Source: a bacterium | GTDB lineage: Bacteria; Bacillota; Clostridia; Lachnospirales; Lachnospiraceae | Direction: 5' to 3' | Assembly (NCBI GenBank): GCA_004562765.1 | Contig: SFRL01000006.1 | Coordinates: 19,087 to 83,086, forward strand | Length of the DNA: 64,000 bases | Shown: piece by piece, positions 15,548 through 23,553 of the stretch | Numbering within the stretch: the stretch's first letter is position 1 | Layout: every line of letters starts with the position of its first letter | The notes under the pieces: generated by a model | What the model was told of the DNA's origin: nothing | Databases searched by the model: none | What the model saw: only the letters and a program-made list of their open reading frames with translations | Program-made: the position numbers and the translations under genes

Positions 15548-17200
15548 ATGCCTTACAGGAACTATATTTACGAATACTACGCCAAGATCACAAGCGGCGA
15601 AATTGTGGCGGGTAAATGGATACTGGCAGTTTATCAGATCATTGTAGCGGGGCTGGAAAAGCAGGAGTATTTTTTTAATGCAAAGGCGGCAAATAAAGCG
15701 ATAAAGTTTATCGAAAGTTTTTGCCACCACAGCAAGGGGCGCAATGACCTTTTGACATTGGAGCTATGGCAGAAAGCTATAGTATGCGTCATTTTTGGTA
15801 TACAGGACGCAGAAAAAACACGGATTTTCCGTGAAATTTTTATTGTGATCGGCAGAAAAAACGGCAAAAGTTTATTTGCCTCTGCGATCATAGCATATAT
15901 GGCATATTTAGAGCCGGAGTACGGACAAGAAATATACTGCCTTGCACCGAAATTAGATCAGGCAGCGCTTGTGTACGACGGCTTTTATCAAATGGTGCAG
16001 GCGGAAGAGGAACTTGCAGAGCTGGCAAAGAAACGGCGCAGCGATATTTACATTGCCGAGACGAACACCACCATTAAACCGATCGCTTTCAATGCGAAAA
16101 AATCAGACGGATTTAACCCGCAGCTTGTGGTATGTGATGAAATGGCAGCGTGGAGCGGGGATGCTGGACTGAAACAGTACGAAGTTATGAAGTCTGCGCT
16201 GGGCGCACGGCGGCAGCCTATGATTTTGAGCATAAGTACAGCCGGATATATCAACGACAGTATTTATGACGAACTGATGAAACGCAGCACCAGCTTTTTA
16301 AAGGGCAACAGCAAGGAAAGACGGCTTTTGCCGTTCTTATACATGATAGACGACATAGAAAAGTGGAACGACATAGAAGAGCTGAAAAAGGCTAACCCGA
16401 ACATGGGCGTATCTGTGCAGGAGAGCTTTTTTGTGGACGAGATCGCAGTAGCAGAGGGCAGTTTAAGCAAAAAGGCAGAGTTTATTACAAAATACTGCAA
16501 TATCAAGCAGAACAGCTCTATTGCATGGCTGGAATATGCGACAGTAGACGGCGCAGGCGTTGAAAAGACCTTAGAGGACTTTAGGGACTGCTACGCAGTG
16601 GGCGGTATCGACCTGTCACAGACTACAGACCTTACGGCAGCCAGCGTGGTAATTGAGAAAGACGGCGTACTGTACGCCTTTACTCAATTCTTTATGCCAC
16701 GGGGGCGGCTGGAATATTTGCAGGCTACAGACGGCGTGACGTATGATCTGTTTGTCAAAAAGGGGCTGATAACTCTAAGCGGCGATAACTACGTAGACTA
16801 TCACGACGTATACGCATGGTTCGTAATGCTGCTGGAAACTTACGGCATAAGACCGCTGAAAATCGGCTACGACAGATACAGCGCCCAGTACCTTATTACC
16901 GATATGGCAAATTACGGCTTTCACATGGACGACGTATACCAAGGCGAGAACCTAACGCCAGTTATACGGGAGTTTGAGGGTATCATAAAAGACGGTAATT
17001 TCAAGATCGCAGATAACAATTTGCTTAAGGGGCATTTCTTGAACGTGGCGCTTAAGCACAATATGGAAACACGGAAATTCAGACCAATAAAGATAGAGCA
17101 GCGGGCGCACATTGACGGCTTTGTATCTGTCATAGACGCAATGACTGTGCGGCAGAAATACTGGGAAGAGTGCGGCGAGCTGCTTAAAAATGCCGCATAG
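15548..17200 (+). CDS. terL: Terminase large subunit
   Basis: 550 residues. The N-terminal ATPase has Walker A GRKNGKS (102-108) and Walker B LVVCDE (193-198). The C-terminal nuclease has GGIDLSQTTDLTAA (metal Asp) and conserved downstream acidic positions. Full length for an HK97-type (YmfN/Terminase_1) subunit; it powers packaging of phage DNA into proheads. Confidence 0.95.
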   Translation: MPYRNYIYEYYAKITSGEIVAGKWILAVYQIIVAGLEKQEYFFNAKAANKAIKFIESFCHHSKGRNDLLTLELWQKAIVCVIFGIQDAEKTRIFREIFIVIGRKNGKSLFASAIIAYMAYLEPEYGQEIYCLAPKLDQAALVYDGFYQMVQAEEELAELAKKRRSDIYIAETNTTIKPIAFNAKKSDGFNPQLVVCDEMAAWSGDAGLKQYEVMKSALGARRQPMILSISTAGYINDSIYDELMKRSTSFLKGNSKERRLLPFLYMIDDIEKWNDIEELKKANPNMGVSVQESFFVDEIAVAEGSLSKKAEFITKYCNIKQNSSIAWLEYATVDGAGVEKTLEDFRDCYAVGGIDLSQTTDLTAASVVIEKDGVLYAFTQFFMPRGRLEYLQATDGVTYDLFVKKGLITLSGDNYVDYHDVYAWFVMLLETYGIRPLKIGYDRYSAQYLITDMANYGFHMDDVYQGENLTPVIREFEGIIKDGNFKIADNNLLKGHFLNVALKHNMETRKFRPIKIEQRAHIDGFVSVIDAMTVRQKYWEECGELLKNAA

Positions 17201-17208
17201 AAAGGAGC

Positions 17209-18492
17209 GTGAGCGTTATAAAATTCTTAGACTATCTTTTTCATGGTAAAGAGCTGCGGTATATCGACAGCTATTTTAAAATGCTGAACGGATACAGCCC
17301 GACGTTTACGAGCTATAACGGCGGCGTATATGAAATGGACTTAACCAGAACGGCTGTAAACAATTTTGCCACGCATTGCAGCAAATTAAAGCCGGAGATC
17401 ACAGGCAGCGCCTTAAAATCGCTGGAAAGGACATTGCAGCATAAACCTAACTATTTCATGGATACGACAAAGTTTATTAAGCGGCTTGCAACCTACGTAG
17501 CGGTAGAGCATACTGCTTTTATTGTGCCGATCGAGGACGACAGAGGCAGCCTGTGTGGCTGGTATCCATTGAGGGCGCAGCGCTGCGAAGTGGTAGAGGC
17601 AGCAGGACAGGTATACTTGCGGTATCAATTTGCAAATGGAGATCATGCCGCTATTGAGTTTGAGCGGGTGGGGATACTTACAGATTTTGAGTATACAGAC
17701 GAGCTTTTCGGAGAGGATAACCGGACACTTAAGCCGACAATGCAGCTGATACATACCCAGAACGAGGGCATTATAAATGCCGTTAAAAATTCTGCAAATA
17801 TCCGCTTTCTGGCAAAAGTGGCAAATATGCTGAAACCAGAGGACATTAAGAAAGAGCGGCAGCGCTTTACCGAGGACAATTTAAGCGCAGACAATGACAG
17901 CGGCATGATTATTTATGACAATAAATTTTCAGAGCTGAAACAGGTAGAAAGCAAGCCGTACACACCAAACGCCTTGCAAATGCAGAACATACAGGACAAC
18001 GTATGTACGCATTTTAATACCAATATGGATATACTGCAAAACAGGTTTAACGAGGAAACGTGGAACGCCTATTACGAGGGAAAAATAGAGCCGTTCGCTA
18101 TCCAGTTATCGCTTGTAATGACAAATATGACATTTACGGAGCGTGAGATAGCCTGCGGAAACGCTATTATTTTCTCTGCGAACCGTTTGCAGTATGCCAG
18201 CAACGCCACAAAGCTACAGGTAAGTACACAGCTTTTTGACCGTGCGCTGCTGAACCGTAACGGCGTAATGGATATATGGAACATGGCACACGTTGAGGAC
18301 GGCGATAAATATTATATCCGCAAGGAATATACCGAGGTAAGCGAGCTGAAGAACAGCACCAGCCAGCCGCAGATTATCATACAGCAAGTGCCAGCGGCAG
18401 CAGGTGGCGGGCAGGCAGGAAACGAGCCAGCAAAAGAGCCGGACGGCGGGGAAGAGCCGCCAGCAGAACCGAAAGAGCCGGACAATACATAG
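17209..18492 (+). CDS. Portal protein (HK97 type)
   Basis: 427 residues from GTG 17209, supported by AAAGGAG. It shows the portal pattern (FATHCSKLKPEI..., KNSANIRFLAKV..., ERQRFTEDN, GMIIYDNKFSELKQV, and FNEETWNAYYEGKIEPFAIQ). It forms the DNA-entry ring. The C-terminus is a Pro/Glu/Gln-rich disordered tail. Confidence 0.92.
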   Translation: MSVIKFLDYLFHGKELRYIDSYFKMLNGYSPTFTSYNGGVYEMDLTRTAVNNFATHCSKLKPEITGSALKSLERTLQHKPNYFMDTTKFIKRLATYVAVEHTAFIVPIEDDRGSLCGWYPLRAQRCEVVEAAGQVYLRYQFANGDHAAIEFERVGILTDFEYTDELFGEDNRTLKPTMQLIHTQNEGIINAVKNSANIRFLAKVANMLKPEDIKKERQRFTEDNLSADNDSGMIIYDNKFSELKQVESKPYTPNALQMQNIQDNVCTHFNTNMDILQNRFNEETWNAYYEGKIEPFAIQLSLVMTNMTFTEREIACGNAIIFSANRLQYASNATKLQVSTQLFDRALLNRNGVMDIWNMAHVEDGDKYYIRKEYTEVSELKNSTSQPQIIIQQVPAAAGGGQAGNEPAKEPDGGEEPPAEPKEPDNT

Positions 18493-18507
18493 AAAGAGGG
18501 TGCAGAA

Positions 18508-19104
18508 ATGCCAGTGAAAAAAGAAAGAGAGTACAGGGCGCTTGCTGCGCCTTTATCAGCGCAGGCAGCTACGAAAAGGATTGATACAGAGTATTACGTA
18601 GAGGGCTACGCTACCACGTTCGACAAGCCGTATCTGCTTTATGAGTTTGAGGACGGCACAAAATACTACGAGAGGATAGACGCACACGCACTGGACGGCG
18701 CTGACATGAGCGACGTTATCATGCAGTACGATCACGAGGGCAGGGTATTTGCCAGACAATCAAACAAAACGCTTATTTTAATACCAGATCACAAGGGGCT
18801 TTTAATTGCTGCTGATCTGGGTAAAACAGACTTAGCCCGTGGGCTGTATCAAGACATAGACGCAGGCATGATAAATAAAATGTCGTGGGCGTTTACCGTG
18901 TCCGAGGAAAGCTACGACAGGGCGACGCACACAAGAACCATTTTAAAGATCAAGAAAGTTTATGATGTATCCGCAGTAAGCATACCAGCGAACGGCGATA
19001 CTGAAATAAGCGCCCGCAATTTTGCACGTAGGAGTTACGAGGCAGAAAAGCAGGAGCGGCTTAAGAGGCGGGCAGCAATACTAAAGATCAAGGCAAGTTT
19101 ATAA
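18508..19104 (+). CDS. Prohead protease (HK97 family)
   Basis: 198 residues. VEGYATTFDKPYLLYE and MQYDHEGRVFARQSNKTL contain the catalytic His, and INKMSWAFTV the catalytic Ser region of HK97 prohead proteases (S78/U35). It cleaves scaffold/delta domains during capsid maturation. Sits between portal and capsid, the standard order. Confidence 0.92.
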   Translation: MPVKKEREYRALAAPLSAQAATKRIDTEYYVEGYATTFDKPYLLYEFEDGTKYYERIDAHALDGADMSDVIMQYDHEGRVFARQSNKTLILIPDHKGLLIAADLGKTDLARGLYQDIDAGMINKMSWAFTVSEESYDRATHTRTILKIKKVYDVSAVSIPANGDTEISARNFARRSYEAEKQERLKRRAAILKIKASL

Positions 19105-19127
19105 CCAGAAAAGGAGATCAAAAGGAC

Positions 19128-20363
19128 ATGAAAACATTAAAAGAAATTGAGGCAAGATTAGCCCAGATCAAAAATGAACTGAACACCAGAGCGGCGGAGC
19201 TGACCGACGAGGAAATTACACAGCTGGAAACAGAGGTAGACGAGTTGCAGGAGCAGCGTACTAAGCTGCTGGACGCTGCCGAGAAAAGAAAAAAACTGCT
19301 GGGGAAGATCGCAGCGGGAGAGCCTGTAGACGACGGAGACGGCGGGGACGGCACAGCGCCTACGGTGCTGCGTAATTTCAAGGGCGCAGACGGGGCAGGC
19401 GAGGACGGCGACAAATACGGGAGTATGGCATACCGTAAGGCATTCATGCAGTATGTATGCCGTGGTACAGCGCTGCCGAAAGAGTACAGGGCAGACGCAG
19501 TAAGCAAGACAACGGACGTAGGCGCTACCATTCCTACAACGGTACTTAACCAGATCGTAGAAAAGATGGAAAGCACGGGCATGATCTTAGCCCTTGTAAC
19601 GAGGACAGCGTACAAGGGCGGCGTTTCCATTCCCGTATCCACGGTTAAACCTACGGCTACATGGGTAAACGAGGGCGCAGGTAGCGATAAGCAGAAACAT
19701 ACCATTTCCAAAGACGGCATGATTACCTTTGCATACCATAAGCTGCGCTGTGCAGTAGCGGTATCTCTGGAAGTAGATACAATGGCGATCAGTGCATTTG
19801 AAACGCTGCTGATTAACAATATCGTAGAGGCTATGACAAAGGCGTTGGAGCAGGCGATCATTTCCGGCGACGGCACAGGAAAACCGAAAGGAATTTTAGC
19901 CGAGACACCCGCAACGGGGCAGGCGATCGACAGCGCAGCACCGAGCTACGACGATCTGATTAACGCAGAGGCAGCATTACCGCAGGCATACGAAAACGGC
20001 GCTGTATGGTGCATGAGCAAGAAAACATTCATGCAGTATTACGGGCTGACGGATACCAACGGGCAGCCGATCGGCAGGGTAAACTACGGGATTGCCGGAA
20101 AGCCGGAAAGGACGCTTTTAGGCAGACCTGTAGTATGCTGTGATTATGTGACGAGCTACGCAGCGTCTCTGACGGCAGGCACAGTGTTTGGTTTTCTCTT
20201 TAACTTCAAGGACTACGTGCTGAATACCAATTACGCAATGGGTGTAAAGAAGTATGAGGACAACGATACGGACGATCAGGTAACAAAAGGCATTATGCTG
20301 GCAGACGGCAAGGTAGTTGACAAAAACAGCCTTGTAACGCTTAAGAAGATCGCCAGCGCATAA
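19128..20363 (+). CDS. Major capsid protein (HK97 fold)
   Basis: 411 residues. An N-terminal coiled-coil delta domain (about 1-100) is followed by the HK97 capsid fold (GATIPTTVLNQIVEKM, FETLLINNIVEAM, AIISGDGTGKPKGIL, NFKDYVLNTNYAMGV). The protease upstream would remove the delta domain. Strong GGAGATC leader. Confidence 0.95.
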   Translation: MKTLKEIEARLAQIKNELNTRAAELTDEEITQLETEVDELQEQRTKLLDAAEKRKKLLGKIAAGEPVDDGDGGDGTAPTVLRNFKGADGAGEDGDKYGSMAYRKAFMQYVCRGTALPKEYRADAVSKTTDVGATIPTTVLNQIVEKMESTGMILALVTRTAYKGGVSIPVSTVKPTATWVNEGAGSDKQKHTISKDGMITFAYHKLRCAVAVSLEVDTMAISAFETLLINNIVEAMTKALEQAIISGDGTGKPKGILAETPATGQAIDSAAPSYDDLINAEAALPQAYENGAVWCMSKKTFMQYYGLTDTNGQPIGRVNYGIAGKPERTLLGRPVVCCDYVTSYAASLTAGTVFGFLFNFKDYVLNTNYAMGVKKYEDNDTDDQVTKGIMLADGKVVDKNSLVTLKKIASA

Positions 20364-20381
20364 GAAAGAGAGGTAGCGTAA

Positions 20382-20822
20382 ATGGCAGGAAAGACGACGA
20401 CAGGGAAAAAGACAACGACAAAGGCGGCAGCGGGAAAGACTGCCGCCGATAAAGACGTACAGGTAGCGGCAGGCGTGACAGCCACAAATAACGTGCCGGA
20501 GGGGGCGTTAGAAACCAATGCAGACGGCAGCACGAACGCATACGACGCAGACGGCAATAAAGTAGGGACGGCAACGCCGGAACAGGTAGCCGCCGCCGAG
20601 GCAGCCGCCGCAAAGGCGCTGGAAGATCAGAAAGCCGCCGAGGCAGCCGCCGCAAAGGCACAGAAAGAAAAGGAAAACGCCGGAAAAGTAAAGGTAAAGG
20701 CTGCTATGCGGTATCTGGATAAGCAGTTAAACGAGATCGTAGAGGCTGGCACGGAGTTTACAGTAAGCAAAGAACGTGCGGACGAGCTGGTAAAGGCAAA
20801 GGTAGCCCAGATCGTAAAATAA
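20382..20822 (+). CDS. Ala/Lys-rich structural or head-associated protein
   Basis: 146 residues. The low-complexity N-terminus (Lys/Thr/Ala) and Ala/Glu helical middle lead to a small C-terminal domain (AMRYLDKQLNEIVEAGTEF...). Position after the capsid gene fits a head decoration or fibre protein, but the family is not recognised. Confidence 0.65.
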   Translation: MAGKTTTGKKTTTKAAAGKTAADKDVQVAAGVTATNNVPEGALETNADGSTNAYDADGNKVGTATPEQVAAAEAAAAKALEDQKAAEAAAAKAQKEKENAGKVKVKAAMRYLDKQLNEIVEAGTEFTVSKERADELVKAKVAQIVK

Positions 20823-20826
20823 CAGG

Positions 20827-20856
20827 AAAGGCAGGGTAAAAGCACTCTGCCTTTTT
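20827..20856 (+). terminator. Terminator after the capsid block
   Basis: AAAGGCAG...CTGCCTTT with a T5 run. It probably lowers transcription into the connector genes and keeps capsid mRNA in excess. Confidence 0.7.
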
Positions 20857-20875
20857 AAGAAAGAGGGTGCAGGGT

Positions 20876-21223
20876 ATGGCGGCACATACCACCACATTAA
20901 CCGAGAAAATGAGGGCGGCGCTGCGTATCAGCAGCACCAATGAAAAGATCACAGAAGAAATACAGGACTGTATAGCAGCCTGCATGGCTGATCTGAAAAA
21001 CGACGGCATTAAAAAGCTGGACGAGACAGACGAACTGATTATACGGGCGGTAACGCTTTACTGTAAATCAGAGTTTGGATACCACGATAAGGCGGCGCAA
21101 TTCCGACAGTCATACGACACGCTGAAAATGCGACTTGCAATGTCGGGGGAGTACAACGAGGAAAAAACGGCAGCGCCGGACGTGTCCGAAACGGACACCA
21201 CAGGGACAGAAAGCGGGGCATGA
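20876..21223 (+). CDS. Head-tail connector (gp6-like)
   Basis: 115 residues from ATG 20876 (AAAGAGGG upstream). The pattern LTEKMRAALRISSTN..ITEEIQDCIAACMADL and ELIIRAVTLYCKSEFGY matches gp6-type connectors. The acidic C-terminal tail contains the second parS-like palindrome. Confidence 0.85.
   Translation: MAAHTTTLTEKMRAALRISSTNEKITEEIQDCIAACMADLKNDGIKKLDETDELIIRAVTLYCKSEFGYHDKAAQFRQSYDTLKMRLAMSGEYNEEKTAAPDVSETDTTGTESGA
21182..21198 (+). promoter_or_regulatory. Candidate parS-like palindrome, copy 2
   Basis: Exact copy of GTGTCCGAAACGGACAC at 12638; 19 bp are shared (ending CCA). Located in the connector gene tail. Confidence 0.5.
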
Positions 21224-21224
21224 T

Positions 21225-21560
21225 ATGGCAAACTGGGTAGACGAAATCACGCTTATTAAAGAGCTGCCGCCAGCAGAGCGGGTGGATAAAGACGGCTTTG
21301 AAAATAAGCCGGAAGAGATCAGCCGTACAGTCTTTTGCAATAAAAAGCCCGCAGGCTACAACGAGTATTTCAAGAGCCAGCAAACAGGCAAAGTGGTAGA
21401 GGGGAAAATAGACGTACACAGGGCAGATTATGAGGGCGAAGATACAGCAGAGCTTAACGGGCGGCGTTTTTTCGTGCTTAAGACTTACGATATTGACGAC
21501 GATACCATAGAGCTTACTTTAACCGATCTGCGCCACAAGAGCGAGAAAAGCGGGGTGTAG
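21225..21560 (+). CDS. Head closure/head-tail adaptor protein
   Basis: 111 residues from ATG 21225. The small all-beta pattern (ISRTVFCNKKPAGYNEYFKSQQ...ADYEGEDTAELNGRRFFVLKTYDIDDDTIELTL) fits the SPP1 gp16-like/phage head-tail adaptor group. Order in the module agrees. Confidence 0.8.
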   Translation: MANWVDEITLIKELPPAERVDKDGFENKPEEISRTVFCNKKPAGYNEYFKSQQTGKVVEGKIDVHRADYEGEDTAELNGRRFFVLKTYDIDDDTIELTLTDLRHKSEKSGV

Positions 21561-21563
21561 ATT

Positions 21564-21995
21564 ATGGGAGAGTTTAACACAGTAGGGCTGGACGATCTCA
21601 TAGAACGGTTCAGCAGGCGGGAGCAGGCAGTAGTAGCGGCAGTACCTAAAATGCTGAAAGCGGGCGCAGACGTGCTGGTAGAGGCGCAGAGGGCAGAGGC
21701 AGAGGCAATGGGACTGAACGATACGGGCGGCTTTGTCCGTTCGATCAAGCCGACAGCGGTAAAAGGCGACGATACGGAGAAATACATAGACGTATACCCG
21801 CAAGGCAGGGCAAAGCATGGAAACGACAGAAAGGGCGATAAAAGCAACGTGCGCTATGCAACGGTGGGATTTGTCGCAGAATACGGGAAACCGAGCCAGC
21901 CCGCAAGACCGTACATGACCGCAGCCAATGACAAGGCACGGGAAAAAGTGACGGCAGCAGAGCTGGAAGTATGGGAGAGTGAAAACGGTGGATAG
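21564..21995 (+). CDS. HK97 gp10-like tail-joining protein
   Basis: 143 residues. The pattern LIERFSRREQAVVAAVPKML, DTGGFVRSIKPTAVK and VGFVAEYGKPSQPARPYMTAA is typical of the gp10/HK97-type tail component. Starts three bases after the previous gene. Confidence 0.85.
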   Translation: MGEFNTVGLDDLIERFSRREQAVVAAVPKMLKAGADVLVEAQRAEAEAMGLNDTGGFVRSIKPTAVKGDDTEKYIDVYPQGRAKHGNDRKGDKSNVRYATVGFVAEYGKPSQPARPYMTAANDKAREKVTAAELEVWESENGG

Positions 21996-22314
21996 CTTAA
22001 AAGAGATTTTGGAAAGCGCAGGGCTGCCAGCGCAGCGGGGCGTATATTCTGGGGAAGAAAAACCAGAGGCATATTATACATATCTACGCCTTACCAAAGG
22101 TGCGGCAGCGAGCGCAGACGATCACGAAAGCTGCGGCAGGGAGCTTTACAGGGTAACACTTTTCCACAAGGGAAACTTTGAAGAGCAGTTAGATAAGACG
22201 TTAAAGGTGCTGCGGGCAGCAGACGTTTATATTAACGGCGTAGATACGGAGTATCTGGATACGGACACGGGATACTGGGAAATCCCGATAACGATTGAAA
22301 TTTTAAAGGAGTGA
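21988..22314 (+). CDS. Tail terminator-like protein
   Basis: 108 residues from GTG 21988, chosen because GGAGAG lies 8 nt upstream; GTG 21979 is an alternative adding three residues. It has the alpha/beta pattern of tail terminator proteins (KEILESAGLP..., GRELYRVTLFHKGNFEEQ...). It caps the tail tube. Confidence 0.75.
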   Translation: MDSLKEILESAGLPAQRGVYSGEEKPEAYYTYLRLTKGAAASADDHESCGRELYRVTLFHKGNFEEQLDKTLKVLRAADVYINGVDTEYLDTDTGYWEIPITIEILKE

Positions 22315-22321
22315 CAAAGCA

Positions 22322-22885
22322 ATGACATTAGGTTTAAAAGATTTGTACTATGCGATCTGTACGGAGACGGACGGAGTAGAGAGTTACGACACGCCTAAGA
22401 AAATGGCAGAGGCTATGACCGCTGATCTGTCCGTAAAAACGGCAGACGGCAGTTTATATGCAGACGATACGTTGAGCGAGAGCGTAACGGAGTTTGCAAG
22501 CGGTACGTTAAAGCTGGGAGTAAAAGACCTTACGCCGGAAGTGCTGGCGGAGCTGCTGGGGCAGGCGGTGGATAAAAATAAAGTGGTATGGGCTGGCAAA
22601 GAGGACGAGCCGCCGTATGTTGCAGTAGGTTTTCGTGCAAAGAAAACAGGCGGGAAGTACCGCTATGTCTGGCTGCTGAAAGCCAAGTTTAAAGTGCCGT
22701 CTGAAAAGTACGAGACGAAAGGCGAAAGCATTAAATTCAATACGCCGGACATTGAGGCAGATTTTACCACAAGAAAGAAAGACGGGCTTTGGAAAGCGGA
22801 CTTTGTAGGAACTGAAACGGATACCGCAGCTACAACGTGGTTTACGGAAGTGCCGGAAAAGGCAGAGGCATTACAGAAAGCATAA
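22322..22885 (+). CDS. Major tail tube protein (phi13 family)
   Basis: 187 residues. The pattern LGLKDLYYAICTETD...YDTPKKMAEAMTADLSVKTADGSLYADD...EFASGTLKLGVKDLTPEVL is typical of the phi13-type major tail protein. Forms the tube of the non-contractile tail. Confidence 0.92.
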   Translation: MTLGLKDLYYAICTETDGVESYDTPKKMAEAMTADLSVKTADGSLYADDTLSESVTEFASGTLKLGVKDLTPEVLAELLGQAVDKNKVVWAGKEDEPPYVAVGFRAKKTGGKYRYVWLLKAKFKVPSEKYETKGESIKFNTPDIEADFTTRKKDGLWKADFVGTETDTAATTWFTEVPEKAEALQKA

Positions 22886-22905
22886 AAGAGATCAGAAAGG
22901 AGAGA

Positions 22906-22926
22906 GGCGCAGCGTGTGGCTGCGCC
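22906..22926 (+). other. Hairpin between ribosome site and start of the tail chaperone gene
   Basis: GGCGCAGC-gtgtg-GCTGCGCC (8 bp) followed by TTAATTT. AAGGAGAG lies just before it (22897-22904) and the chaperone ATG is 14 nt after it. It may be a weak terminator, or it may bring the ribosome site near the start codon. Confidence 0.6.
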
Positions 22927-22939
22927 TTAATTTGTAGGC

Positions 22940-23344
22940 ATGAGCGCAATTAAAGACGGAGCATACACAGTGACATTGCGGGGGAAAGAATACGGGCTTT
23001 TGTTTTCCCTTAATGCGCTGGACGAGGTACAGGGAAAATTTGGGGGCTATGACAAGCTGAACGAGATTTTCAACGACAAAAACCCGAACTTATTTAAAGA
23101 CACCCGCTGGCTGCTTACCCTGCTTATTAACGAATGGCAGCTTTACGAGGACGAAAACGCACAGCTGTTTGAGGAAAAGCGAATAGGAACGCTTATCCAC
23201 TTAGGAAACCTTAACGAAGTGCAGCAGGCTATTTATGCGTCTTTTGCACGGGCAATGGCAGGAGACGGCGACAAGGACAGCGGAGCAGCTGACGACGACA
23301 ACGGAGACGACGAGGGAAACAGACAGGGCGTGCAGGAAAGTTAG
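22940..23344 (+). CDS. Tail assembly chaperone (gpG-like, zero-frame product)
   Basis: 134 residues. The pattern GKEYGLLFSLNALDEVQGKFGG and RWLLTLLINEW is typical of Firmicutes tail assembly chaperones. The end is acidic (Asp-rich). A slippery heptamer at 23314-23320 would make a longer -1 product as in lambda G/GT. It lies directly before the tape measure gene, the usual place. Confidence 0.88.
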   Translation: MSAIKDGAYTVTLRGKEYGLLFSLNALDEVQGKFGGYDKLNEIFNDKNPNLFKDTRWLLTLLINEWQLYEDENAQLFEEKRIGTLIHLGNLNEVQQAIYASFARAMAGDGDKDSGAADDDNGDDEGNRQGVQES

Positions 23345-23356
23345 ATACTGCACGCC
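23314..23356 (+). promoter_or_regulatory. Programmed -1 frameshift signal
   Basis: Slippery GGGAAAC (23314-23320) is in register with the zero frame (gaG-GGA-AAC). A 6-nt spacer is followed by a perfect 9-bp stem GGCGTGCAG/CTGCACGCC (23327-23335 with 23348-23356). The zero-frame stop lies in the loop. Confidence 0.85.
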
Positions 23357-23550
23357 TTTTGTATATTGCAATGGTGCTGCTGGGGTATCGGGAGCGTGAG
23401 GCGTGGCGCAAAACGCCGTACCAGATCGTAACGCTTTTCCAATACCACAAAGAATATAACCCGCACATTTTCCGACAGGAGCAGCGGGCGGCAGCACCAC
23501 AAGCCGCAGAGACAATGGACGATATTGACATAGCTTTAGGGGGGCTGTGA
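23320..23550 (+). CDS. Tail assembly chaperone, -1 frame extension (gpGT-like)
   Basis: 76 codons read after the slip give a fusion of about 203 residues with the preceding chaperone. An internal ATG at 23359 has no good ribosome site, so independent translation is less likely. The frame contains GYREREAWRKTPYQIVTLFQ, typical of these extensions. It ends 3 bp before the tape measure gene. Confidence 0.8.
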   Translation, partial: QTGRAGKLDTARLLYIAMVLLGYREREAWRKTPYQIVTLFQYHKEYNPHIFRQEQRAAAPQAAETMDDIDIALGGL

Positions 23551-23553
23551 TTT

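Noticed and set aside
20382..20822. Translocated or host-like Ala/Lys protein
   Set aside because: Position, leader and composition fit a phage structural gene; nothing supports a host origin.
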